The notes below the pieces were generated by a model, which had not been told where the DNA came from, did not search any database, and saw only the letters and a program-made list of their open reading frames with translations. From Clostridiales bacterium (GTDB lineage Bacteria > Bacillota > Clostridia > Lachnospirales > Cellulosilyticaceae), in NCBI GenBank assembly GCA_019418225.1, contig DYCF01000004.1, forward strand, positions 62,001-126,000: a stretch of DNA of 64,000 bases, in the 5' to 3' direction. The first letter of the stretch is position 1. Each line of letters starts with the position of its first letter. This document shows, piece by piece, positions 1 to 7,591 of the stretch. Made by a program: the position numbers and the translations under genes.

Positions 1-801
1 ATTGTCTTCTTAGCTGTAGTCATCGGGCTTTGTATTAACAAATTAGGAGATGATATACAAGTTCTCAAAAAACTTCTAGAAGATTTTAGTAAACTTATCA
101 ATGTATTTCTAAACTTTATTATTATTAAGTTTAGCCCTATAGCTGTATTTATTTTAATTACACGTACTTTTGCTGTTTATGGTACTGAGCATCTAAAGCC
201 TGCTCTTGTTTATATTTTAACAACTTGTTTTACGGCTATTTTATATTTAGTGGTAGCTTATCCACTTTATGTTTTTTTAGTGGCACGCCTTAATCCAGTC
301 ATCTTCATAAAGAAAATTGCAAAAGTAGGCCTTCTTGCTTTTTCAGCTAATTCTTCTGCTGCTGCACTTTCTTTAAACGAACGTACCACAACGAGTGAAT
401 TAGGCGTAGATAAAGATATTGCCTCTTTTATACTACCACTTGGTATGACCATTAATATGAATGGTACCGCCATTACCCAAGTAGTTGCTACAATCTTTAT
501 TGCTGCCAGTTCTGGCTATGAACTAACATTCAAAAATATCATTGTTATTGCCGTACTTGCACTTGTAGCTTCAATAGGTACCCCAGCTGCCCCTGGTGCT
601 TCTGCAATTATTTTATTTACAATCTTAAATTCGATGGGCTACAACAACCCAGCAACACTTATTGCCTATTCCCTCATTATTGCCATTAATCGACCTGTAG
701 ACATGGTTAATACTAGCCTTAATGTTATAGGAGATGCTGCCACTGCTGTAGTTGTTGCAAATTCTGAAGATGCTTTAGATAAAGATATATATTATTCATA
801 A
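1..801 (+). CDS. Dicarboxylate/amino acid:cation symporter (DAACS family), 5' truncated
   Basis: The reading frame is open from the first base, so the N-terminus lies outside the window and 266 C-terminal residues are visible. The family signatures are in order: a serine-rich hairpin (SANSSAAALSLNE), the NMDGT-type motif as NMNGT, a second hairpin (GTPAAPGASAIIL), and the last helix with DMVNTSLNVIGDA. These place it in the GltP/SstT/EAAT superfamily of membrane secondary transporters. In acidic-substrate members such as GltPh the last helix reads D-x-x-R-T, and that arginine binds the substrate side-chain carboxylate. Here the position is Asn, so a neutral or atypical substrate is likelier than glutamate or aspartate. 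It is convergent with a LysR gene beside two shikimate-pathway genes, so uptake of a related compound is possible but unproven. Confidence 0.88.
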   Translation: MVFLAVVIGLCINKLGDDIQVLKKLLEDFSKLINVFLNFIIIKFSPIAVFILITRTFAVYGTEHLKPALVYILTTCFTAILYLVVAYPLYVFLVARLNPVIFIKKIAKVGLLAFSANSSAAALSLNERTTTSELGVDKDIASFILPLGMTINMNGTAITQVVATIFIAASSGYELTFKNIIVIAVLALVASIGTPAAPGASAIILFTILNSMGYNNPATLIAYSLIIAINRPVDMVNTSLNVIGDAATAVVVANSEDALDKDIYYS

Positions 802-804
802 AAG

Positions 805-878
805 AAAAGCTAGAGATTTTTACATCTAAAATGTCCTTTACAAAGGGTACATTTTACTAAATGTATACTCTAGCTTTT
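805..878. terminator. Bidirectional terminator between symporter and lysR
   Basis: Outer arms AAAGCTAGAG and CTCTAGCTTT enclose a second hairpin (AAAATGT/ACATTTT with an inner CCTTT/AAAGG). A run of T follows on the plus strand and A-rich sequence precedes the left arm, so it can serve both convergent genes. Confidence 0.75.
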
Positions 879-888
879 TTATTATCTA

Positions 889-1767
889 TCATGAATTATT
901 TTTAATATACGCAATAAAGTTTTGTACAACTGGAGCAAGCTGTGTATTTTTCATATGTGCCATAAAAATCTGACGATGATACTGAGGTGAAGTAATGTGA
1001 ATCGCCTTAAGTGGCAGGTGATCTAACGCTTCTGTCTTTGCTACAACAGCTATCCCAAAATGCTGTAGCACAAGCCCTAAAATGGCATTTTCATCTTCTC
1101 CTTCGCAAACTACTTGAGGTGTGATCTGCGCAGCTCTAAATAACTTTGCAAGCGCCTTCCCTAGTCCTGAATGCTTATCATATGCTACAATAGGGTAAGG
1201 TGCGATATCAGCAAGGGGCATTTCATCTCTTGTAGCTAAGGGATGATTCTCTTGTACCACCACCACAAGTTCTTGTTCGATGATGGGCTCAAACACAATA
1301 TCCTTTTCATTTTCTACATAAGAGCAAAAGCCCACATCATATTTAGAGGATTTTAACCCCTCTATAATATCTCCTGTAATGCCTTGTTTAAAAGAAAAGG
1401 TAATTTCACCATGAGCCTTAACATCCAAAAATTTCCTTACCATAGTTGGTATATAAGAAAAAGCCAAAGGTGCCACATAAGCAAGGTCAATATGCCCTGC
1501 TACAGGGCTTGTAAGTTGTTTGATTTTTTTTTGACCGCTTTCTAACATATCTAATGCTTCTTCTACATAACTCAAAAAAATTTTACCATATTTAGTAAGG
1601 ACAATGTTTCGTCCCTTTTTTTCAAATAAGGCGATGCCTAATTCTTCTTCTAAACTAGAAATGGCATAGCTTAAACTCGGTTGTGATATACTTAACAATT
1701 CAGCCGCATAGCGAAAATGTTCCACTTTAGCCACTGTTTTAAAATAATAAAGTTGGTTTAAGTTCAT
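889..1767 (-). CDS. LysR-type transcriptional regulator
   Basis: A 292-residue protein of normal LysR length. The N-terminal winged helix-turn-helix covers about residues 1-60 (LNQLYYFKTVAKVEHFRYAAELLSISQPSLSYAISSLEEELG), followed by a linker helix and a periplasmic-binding-protein-like effector domain from about residue 90. An AGGAGT ribosome binding site lies about 10 nt before the ATG. It is transcribed divergently from aroD-aroE, and the shared 188-bp gap holds a strong palindrome with T-N11-A symmetry. By the usual LysR arrangement it probably controls aroD-aroE and itself. The effector cannot be read from sequence; an intermediate of quinate/shikimate metabolism is the natural guess. 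Confidence 0.9.
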   Translation of the reverse strand: MNLNQLYYFKTVAKVEHFRYAAELLSISQPSLSYAISSLEEELGIALFEKKGRNIVLTKYGKIFLSYVEEALDMLESGQKKIKQLTSPVAGHIDLAYVAPLAFSYIPTMVRKFLDVKAHGEITFSFKQGITGDIIEGLKSSKYDVGFCSYVENEKDIVFEPIIEQELVVVVQENHPLATRDEMPLADIAPYPIVAYDKHSGLGKALAKLFRAAQITPQVVCEGEDENAILGLVLQHFGIAVVAKTEALDHLPLKAIHITSPQYHRQIFMAHMKNTQLAPVVQNFIAYIKNNS

Positions 1768-1806
1768 ATTTTATAGTACTCCTAGATGTTTTTTATAGTG
1801 TATCAC

Positions 1807-1831
1807 TTTTGATAGATAATTTCTATCAAAA
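1807..1831. promoter_or_regulatory. Probable LysR operator (10-bp perfect inverted repeat)
   Basis: TTTTGATAGA and TCTATCAAAA are perfect inverted arms separated by 5 nt. The centre contains a TAG-N7-CTA core that satisfies the LysR T-N11-A rule. It sits between the divergent lysR and aroD genes. A smaller palindrome (GATTT-ATC-AAATC, 1851-1863) lies 20 bp further towards aroD, where an activation half-site would be expected. Confidence 0.7.
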
Positions 1832-1848
1832 ATACAAAAAATAAGTAT

Positions 1849-1877
1849 TAGATTTATCAAATCAATAAAGTTATAAT
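1849..1877 (+). promoter_or_regulatory. Candidate promoter of aroD-aroE
   Basis: A perfect -10 TATAAT (1872-1877) has only a weak -35 (TAGATT, 1849-1854) at 17-bp spacing. The small palindrome 1851-1863 overlaps the -35. A weak -35 next to LysR-type sites fits an activator-dependent promoter. Confidence 0.5.
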
Positions 1878-1955
1878 CTACTTATAAGAGAAAACGTTAA
1901 TTTTTTAACCAATCTATAACATATAAATATTATTATCTCAAAAGGAGATCTACTT

Positions 1956-2720
1956 ATGAAAAAAATCGTTGAAGTTAGAAATATTAAATTAGGCGAAGGC
2001 ATGCCTAAAATCTGTGTACCACTTGTTGGTAAAACAAATGAAGAACTTCTTGTAGAAGCGACTAGCTTAAAAGAACTTAAACTTGATATCGTGGAATGGC
2101 GTATTGACCACCATGAAGATGTTGAAAATATTGAAAAAATGAAAGAAACTTTAGCATTACTTAGAGATGCCCTTGGTGAAACACCTCTTTTAGTTACATT
2201 TAGAAGTAAAAAAGAAGGTGGTGAGCGTGAGGTAAGTACGGCTTACTATGCACAGCTCAATAAAGAAATGGCTAATACAGGTATGGCTGATATAATTGAC
2301 GTAGAACTTTTCACTGGTGACGAAATCGTTAAAGAAATCGTTGACTTTGCACATAGTAAAAACGTAAAAGTTGTTATGTCAAATCATGATTTTGATAAAA
2401 CACCAACTCAAGCAGAAATCGTAAGTCGTCTTTGCAAAATGCAAGAATTAAATGCTGACCTTCCTAAAATTGCAGTAATGCCACAAAATACTGATGATGT
2501 TTTAACACTTTTATGTGCAACAAATGAAATGGCTACAAAACATGCTGACCGCCCAATCATTACAATGTCTATGGCAGGACTTGGTGTAATTAGTAGACTT
2601 GCTGGTGAAACATTTGGATCAGCACTTACATTTGGTGCTGCAAAAGTAGCTTCCGCACCAGGTCAAGTGCCAGTCGGTGAACTTTCTGAAGTACTTAATA
2701 TCTTACACAAAAGCAAATAA
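1956..2720 (+). CDS. aroD: 3-dehydroquinate dehydratase, type I
   Basis: A 254-residue enzyme, the usual type I length. It dehydrates 3-dehydroquinate to 3-dehydroshikimate through a Schiff-base lysine. Visible active-site elements are the DVEL strand (E117), His144 in SNHDF, the Schiff-base Lys171 in LPKIAVMP, Arg83 in FRSK, and the C-terminal SAPGQ loop. AAAGGAG lies 9-10 nt before the ATG. A dehydrogenase gene follows 56 nt later, probably in one operon. Because the pair is clustered with a LysR regulator and not with other aro genes, a catabolic or interconversion role for quinate/shikimate is possible. This resembles the ydiB-aroD pair of E. coli. Confidence 0.95.
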   Translation: MKKIVEVRNIKLGEGMPKICVPLVGKTNEELLVEATSLKELKLDIVEWRIDHHEDVENIEKMKETLALLRDALGETPLLVTFRSKKEGGEREVSTAYYAQLNKEMANTGMADIIDVELFTGDEIVKEIVDFAHSKNVKVVMSNHDFDKTPTQAEIVSRLCKMQELNADLPKIAVMPQNTDDVLTLLCATNEMATKHADRPIITMSMAGLGVISRLAGETFGSALTFGAAKVASAPGQVPVGELSEVLNILHKSK

Positions 2721-2776
2721 TTAATTTTATAATCATTTTAAAACATACTATATAAACACCTTGGAGGACATAAATC

Positions 2777-3643
2777 ATGGCAGAAAGAATTACAGGACAT
2801 ACAGAACTTATTGGATTAATCGCAACACCTATTAGACACTCAAGCTCACCAAAAATGCATAATGAAGCATTTGCTAAATTAGGACTTGACTATGCTTATC
2901 TCGCTTTCGAAGTAGGTAATGAAGAACTCGAAGCTACTGTTAAAGGCTTTAGAGCAATGAATGTGCGTGGCTACAATGTTTCTATGCCAAATAAAACAGT
3001 TATTCACAACTACCTTGACAAACTTTCACCAGCAGCTGAAATGTGCGGTGCTGTTAATACAGTAGTAAATGACAATGGCGTACTTACAGGGCATATCACA
3101 GATGGTACAGGCTACATGCGTTCATTACAAGATGCTAATATCGATGTAATCGGCAAAAAAATGACACTAGTAGGTGCAGGTGGCGCTGCTACTGCTATAG
3201 CTATCCAAGCTGCTTTAGATGGTGTAGCTGAACTTTCTATCTTTAACCTTAAAGATGGTTTCTGGGCTCGTGCAGAACAAACAGTAAAAGATATTAACGA
3301 AAAAACAAACTGCAAGGCAAAACTATTTGATCTTGCTGACCTTGACGCATTAAAAGCTGAAATTGCAACAAGCTACTTATTTACAAATGCAACAGGTATG
3401 GGGATGAAACCACTTGAAGGTCAAACATATATTCCAGATGCTTCTTTCCTTCGTCCAGACTTAATCGTTTCTGACGTTGTATATGCACCAAGAGAAACTG
3501 CCTTATTAAAAATGGCAAGAGAAGTTGGTTGCCAAACAATCAATGGTCTTGGTATGATGTTATTCCAAGGCGCAGCTGCCTTCGAACTTTGGACAGGTAA
3601 AGAAATGCCTATCGAACACGTAAAAGAAGCTCTTGGTTTCTAA
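2777..3643 (+). CDS. aroE: Shikimate/quinate dehydrogenase (YdiB-like AroE family)
   Basis: A 288-residue NAD(P)-dependent dehydrogenase interconverting 3-dehydroshikimate and shikimate. The substrate-binding domain shows HSSSP (Ser22, Ser24), the catalytic lysine in SMPNK (Lys73) and the catalytic aspartate in ITDGTG (Asp109). The Rossmann glycine loop is GAGGAATA near residue 134. Length and sequence stretches (GLIATPIRHS, VSMPNK, GMKPLE, LWTGKEMP) resemble E. coli YdiB more than the shorter AroE. The cofactor loop reads NLKD, close to the YdiB NRRD segment, so NAD as well as NADP use is plausible. The ribosome binding site is GGAGG. It is likely cotranscribed with aroD under the divergent LysR regulator. 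Confidence 0.92.
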   Translation: MAERITGHTELIGLIATPIRHSSSPKMHNEAFAKLGLDYAYLAFEVGNEELEATVKGFRAMNVRGYNVSMPNKTVIHNYLDKLSPAAEMCGAVNTVVNDNGVLTGHITDGTGYMRSLQDANIDVIGKKMTLVGAGGAATAIAIQAALDGVAELSIFNLKDGFWARAEQTVKDINEKTNCKAKLFDLADLDALKAEIATSYLFTNATGMGMKPLEGQTYIPDASFLRPDLIVSDVVYAPRETALLKMAREVGCQTINGLGMMLFQGAAAFELWTGKEMPIEHVKEALGF

Positions 3644-3687
3644 ATAATAAAAGCCGTAGCACAAATCTGCTACGGCTTTTATTATTT
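3642..3687. terminator. Bidirectional terminator after aroE
   Basis: Twenty-base arms starting just after the aroE stop codon (AAAAGCCGTAGCA / TGCTACGGCTTTT at the core) with a 6-nt loop. The arms end in A- and T-rich tracts and lie between convergent aroE and the chemoreceptor gene. Confidence 0.9.
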
Positions 3688-3693
3688 ATTCTT

Positions 3694-5721
3694 TTAAAGT
3701 TTAAACTTAGTAACTTGTTCATCTAATTTCTGTACAAGTCCTAATAAGTTGTTTGCACCACTTCCAATTATCTCACTTGAATCCGTAAATGAATTTGTAA
3801 TTGTTGCAACCTCTTCTGTCGTTGCTGCTACTTCTTGAGAAGCTCTCGTGATACATTCAACTGAATCTACCATACGATCTTTACGTTTCTTATTATGTAC
3901 TGAAAGCATAGCTAATTTTTCTGTTTTTGGAATGATTCCTTCAATGGCAGTTGTAATATGTGTAAAGGTTTGTAATGTTTGATTTATTTTTTCGCCTTGC
4001 ATGCTCATATCTGCATTCATATCTCTAGTTGCTTTAATAATATTTTCACCTTCATTTAAAACAGCTTCGATAATCTTTGTAATTTCTTCTACTGATTGTT
4101 GACTCTGTTCTGCTAAATGTCTAATCTCTTCTGCTACAACACTGAAGCCTTTACCTGCTTCTCCAGCTCGTGCTGCTTCTATGGCAGCATTTAATGCTAA
4201 TAAATTAGTTTGTGAAGCGATTTGTGTAATTGTTGTTGTAATCCCCTGAATCGATGAAATACGTTCATTCATACGACTTACATTCACGTTAAAACCTTCA
4301 AAGGCTTCATTAACTACTTGTGCTGAATTATTTAGCGCTTCCATGTCTGACTTGCTATTTTTAAGCTCTGTTTCAACATCTAGAGAATCAATTACAACGG
4401 CTTCAATACTCTCATTCATTTCCTCAATATTTCTATTTAAGTCATCCATTTCTTGGCTTACCTTACTTATTTCCATCGCTTGATTTGTATTGCTCCCTGC
4501 TGCTTCTTGCATAGAGCTTGCTATGGCCATACTACTTTCAACCATTTGTCTTGATACAGTATCTAATGAACTAGCCTCTGTATTTAAGACAACAATATTT
4601 TCTTGTACGGCTTCTAAAAGTGTTTTTATACTTTCTACCATATTACTTATGGCTAAACTAATCATGCCTAACTCATCTTCACGGCTGCTAAGTGACTCAG
4701 GGAATGACTGTGTAAAATCACCTTTTGCATAAATTGCAAGTTGTTCACTAATCTGCTTAATACCTGTGCCTACCTTTTTCCCAATGACCAAGGCTACACA
4801 TGTCATAAATAATATACCGATTATTGAAGTTATAATTAATAAAACTCTTATTGCACTAATTTCTGCAAAGATATCTTTTTTTGGCACTTCAAACGCAATT
4901 GACCAACCATTTGAATGCTTAATTGGTGCATAAACTACTAGATTATCTTCTCCATTATTAAATGATTCAATCCCCTGCTCTCCCTGAATCATCTTTTCTT
5001 GAATCATTGCAAGGTCTTTTAAAGAAGAATCTTGCCTTGCAGCTTCAATGACATTATATTTTGTGTCTACTTTTTCTTTGTCGTCTGAAGCAATAACTGT
5101 TCCTTCTCCATCTAACATATAAGTTCTTCCTAAATCAAAGTACTTCAATGATTCTGTGAAGCCTATTAAATAACTATTATCAAAAGTACAGGTAATAGCA
5201 CCTTTAAACTGACCTTCTAATTTAATCGGTGTCCCCATAAAGATGATTTGTTTACCTGTTGCTGTATTATAAGATGGATTACTTATATAAAGTATGTCCC
5301 TTTTAAAATTCTTAAAGTATTCTCTTTCTGAAATATCATTTTGAAATCCATCTGTTGATGTTAAATACCCATCTGCTGTAATATAACCAATTGAAGCAAT
5401 ACCATATTCTTTGCCATAATCTGCTACATAATCATTAAGCCTTTCAACCTTTTCTTCTATACTTAATGTATCGTCTACGAGCATCATATCATTAGCAATA
5501 ATATGTGTCATCGATAACTTTTGTTCTAAGCCTTGTGAAACAATTTGTGCTGCATCTTGAATCATTCGCTGCACACCATTAATCTTTATCTGTTCCATTG
5601 CTTTATTTACATTAATACCTATTATAGAAAATACAGTACCAAATAAAATAATACTTATCCCAACTAAGTACATCATTAAACGTACTGTAATAGATTTTTT
5701 TAACTTCTGTTGTTTTTTCAT
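3694..5721 (-). CDS. Methyl-accepting chemotaxis protein with dCache sensor
   Basis: A chemoreceptor of 675 residues from the chosen ATG. It has a membrane helix at about 15-34, an extracellular double-Cache-like sensor, a second membrane helix at about 290-314, a HAMP domain, and a long signalling coiled coil with the conserved tip QTNLLALNAAIEAARAGEAGKGF near residue 505. It would pass ligand occupancy to CheA/CheW. An upstream GTG (5728-5730) in the same frame lies inside the Shine-Dalgarno sequence AAAGGTGG that serves the ATG at 5721, so the ATG is preferred. The ligand is not predictable; I do not see the amino-acid-binding motif known from some dCache receptors. A sigma-28-like promoter precedes it. 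Confidence 0.93.
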   Translation of the reverse strand: MKKQQKLKKSITVRLMMYLVGISIILFGTVFSIIGINVNKAMEQIKINGVQRMIQDAAQIVSQGLEQKLSMTHIIANDMMLVDDTLSIEEKVERLNDYVADYGKEYGIASIGYITADGYLTSTDGFQNDISEREYFKNFKRDILYISNPSYNTATGKQIIFMGTPIKLEGQFKGAITCTFDNSYLIGFTESLKYFDLGRTYMLDGEGTVIASDDKEKVDTKYNVIEAARQDSSLKDLAMIQEKMIQGEQGIESFNNGEDNLVVYAPIKHSNGWSIAFEVPKKDIFAEISAIRVLLIITSIIGILFMTCVALVIGKKVGTGIKQISEQLAIYAKGDFTQSFPESLSSREDELGMISLAISNMVESIKTLLEAVQENIVVLNTEASSLDTVSRQMVESSMAIASSMQEAAGSNTNQAMEISKVSQEMDDLNRNIEEMNESIEAVVIDSLDVETELKNSKSDMEALNNSAQVVNEAFEGFNVNVSRMNERISSIQGITTTITQIASQTNLLALNAAIEAARAGEAGKGFSVVAEEIRHLAEQSQQSVEEITKIIEAVLNEGENIIKATRDMNADMSMQGEKINQTLQTFTHITTAIEGIIPKTEKLAMLSVHNKKRKDRMVDSVECITRASQEVAATTEEVATITNSFTDSSEIIGSGANNLLGLVQKLDEQVTKFKL

Positions 5722-5755
5722 GTCTGCCACCTTTCTAGTATATGTTACTACTTAT

Positions 5756-5783
5756 TTATCGACATATATATTTTTATAATATA
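5756..5783 (-). promoter_or_regulatory. Candidate motility (sigma-28/SigD-like) promoter
   Basis: On the minus strand GTCGATAA (5756-5763) matches 7 of 8 bases of the sigma-28 -10 consensus GCCGATAA. TATA at 5780-5783, 16 nt upstream, matches 3 of 4 of the -35 TAAA. The predicted start is about 28 nt before the receptor ATG. SigD-dependent chemoreceptor genes are common in Firmicutes; AT richness weakens the -35 call. Confidence 0.4.
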
Positions 5784-5809
5784 GGACATTTTAAATTTAC
5801 ATAATATTA

Positions 5810-5875
5810 AATTAACTAAACGAAATAAAGCTGCATTACTTAATAGTAATACAGCTTTATTTCGTTTAGTTAATT
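5810..5875 (-). terminator. Long hairpin terminator after fabV
   Basis: Perfect 24-nt arms (5810-5833 and 5852-5875) flank an 18-nt loop that itself contains ATTACT/AGTAAT. The right arm overlaps the fabV stop codon. It separates fabV from the downstream chemoreceptor gene; no long U-tract follows. Confidence 0.7.
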
Positions 5876-7036
5876 TTCCAAATTTATATCTTGGCTATAA
5901 TCTACATTCGCAAAATGGAATCCAAACATATGATAAAAATCTTCCCAATAACCTTTGATATCTGCCTTTTCACTTAAACTTTCTGTTGTAATTTGGTTCC
6001 AGTTTGCCATAACTTCTTTTTGCACATCTTCTTGCATTTCATAATCATCTAAGCGAATGAGCCCTTCTTCATCTACTTCAGCACTCTCTCCCTTGAATTT
6101 CTCTCTAAGTAAACGGTCCATTTGTTCAATACAACCTTCATGAAGCCCCTTATCTTTCATAACCTTATAAAGTAATGTAATATAAAGTGGTACAATAGGA
6201 ATAGCAGAACTTGCCTGTGTCACTAGAGCTTTATTTACTGAAATATAGGCTTTAATTCCTTTTTTTGCTAACATCTTTGTAATGCTTAAAGATGTCTCAT
6301 ACAAATGTGCCTTTGCTGCACCAATTGTTCCTTTATAATAAACTGGAAAAGTAAGCTCCGGCCCAATATATGAATAGGCAATTGTTTTTGCCCCTTCTTC
6401 TAAAACATCAGCTTCACTTAAGACTTTCATCCACTCCTGCCAATCTTCGCCGCCCATTACTTTAATAGTGGCATTTATTTCTTCTTCTGTAGCTGAATCG
6501 ATAGTTGCCTCATTTACTTCATTATTTTTTAAATCTAAATTTTTATTTGTAAAAGGTTTTCCTATTGTTTTTAAAACAGATTTATAAATTGTCCCATCAG
6601 CCATAGCACGGCGTGGTGCCGCTAAACTATAGATGACAAGGTCTACTTTCCCTAAGTCTTTTTTAATAACCTCTATTACTTCTTCTTTCACTTCCTTTGA
6701 AAAAGCATCCCCATTAATTGTTTTTGCATAATATCCCTCTGCCTCTGCCATTTCTTCAAATGCTAATGTATTATACCAACCAGCTGTAGCTGTGCGGCGG
6801 CTTGTCCCTTGTTTTTCAAACATTACCCCTAATGTAGCCGCCCCACTGCCAAAGGCTGCTGCAATACGTGTCGCAAGACCATAACCTGTAGACGCCCCAA
6901 TCACAAGTACCTTTTTAGCACCATCAAATTTACCTTTTGTCTTCACATATTGAATTTGCTCTTTTACATTTTCCCTACATCCTAATGGATGTGCTGTTGT
7001 ACAAATATAATCTCTTACTTTTGGCTCAATAATCAT
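5870..7036 (-). CDS. fabV: Enoyl-ACP / trans-2-enoyl-CoA reductase, FabV/TER type
   Basis: A 388-residue member of the FabV/TER family, an NADH-dependent reductase of the trans-2 double bond in fatty-acid synthesis or butyrate-type chemistry. The nucleotide loop GASTGYG is at about 48-54, and Glu74 after the second strand (VMFE) fits NADH preference. The characteristic Tyr-x8-Lys catalytic pair is Tyr233 and Lys242 within PVYYKGTIGAAK. The length is slightly short of the usual 390-400. AAAGGAGAAGG precedes the ATG, inside the end of the preceding gene, with which it overlaps by 11 nt; translational coupling is likely. FabV enzymes are known to resist triclosan. Whether it acts on ACP or CoA substrates is not visible. 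Confidence 0.93.
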   Translation of the reverse strand: MIIEPKVRDYICTTAHPLGCRENVKEQIQYVKTKGKFDGAKKVLVIGASTGYGLATRIAAAFGSGAATLGVMFEKQGTSRRTATAGWYNTLAFEEMAEAEGYYAKTINGDAFSKEVKEEVIEVIKKDLGKVDLVIYSLAAPRRAMADGTIYKSVLKTIGKPFTNKNLDLKNNEVNEATIDSATEEEINATIKVMGGEDWQEWMKVLSEADVLEEGAKTIAYSYIGPELTFPVYYKGTIGAAKAHLYETSLSITKMLAKKGIKAYISVNKALVTQASSAIPIVPLYITLLYKVMKDKGLHEGCIEQMDRLLREKFKGESAEVDEEGLIRLDDYEMQEDVQKEVMANWNQITTESLSEKADIKGYWEDFYHMFGFHFANVDYSQDINLEN

Positions 7037-7427
7037 TTTCCTTCTCCTTTACAAAACATTTTGCCTCATGAATCAGAAACTTAACTGTCTCATCCGCTAC
7101 ATCTACTTTTATTTCTTTCCCCTCTAACACTGCCTTAGCTGCTTCTAAAATAATCTCATGACCATACCTTCTAGTACCAATCTGATTTTCTAACAAATAT
7201 GTAGGACCACCAATAGAAAAATGTATATCATCATAATCAGGTTCTATATAAAAAGCTTCTCCCTCATACTTCTTATAATCTTCCTGATAATAGGCGATTA
7301 AATAAATAAAAGCTAATTGTCTTCGAAGTAATTGTGATGGCGTTTTTAATGCCTTAGTTGATAAGTCCATTTGTTTTAATAAATCATGAAATGCCGCTTG
7401 ATGCTGTAAATTTCTAAAAGCAATCAC
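7026..7427 (-). CDS. Hypothetical protein (unrecognised), coupled to fabV
   Basis: 133 residues, soluble, without signal peptide or membrane segment. It begins with GTG, preceded by AAAAGGAGA at 8-nt spacing, a convincing ribosome binding site. I do not recognise the family. Visible features are FRNLQHQAAFHDLLKQM at the N-terminus, a long amphipathic helix with tyrosines (AFIYLIAYYQEDYKKYE), an acidic stretch (EPDYDDIHF), and a Lys-rich tail. The 11-nt overlap with fabV indicates joint translation. A role beside fatty-acid metabolism would be guesswork from position. Confidence 0.75.
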   Translation of the reverse strand: MIAFRNLQHQAAFHDLLKQMDLSTKALKTPSQLLRRQLAFIYLIAYYQEDYKKYEGEAFYIEPDYDDIHFSIGGPTYLLENQIGTRRYGHEIILEAAKAVLEGKEIKVDVADETVKFLIHEAKCFVKEKENDY

Positions 7428-7540
7428 GTGTTAAGTCTCCTTTTCCTATAAAACATTACATTTAATTTAAATTACATTCATTATTATATCATTTATTTTT
7501 ATTTATTTTTATATATTTTTATAATTTTAATAACTCAAAA

Positions 7541-7576
7541 ATAAGACTATGCCACTTTATATGCCATAGTCTCATT
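7541..7576 (-). terminator. Terminator of the galactanase gene
   Basis: The arms AGACTATG and CATAGTCT extend by A/T pairs with one wobble around a 13-nt loop, about 16 nt after the stop codon. TTTT follows on the minus strand. It closes the galactan operon before the next minus-strand unit. Confidence 0.7.
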
Positions 7577-7591
7577 ATCTATACTTTTATC

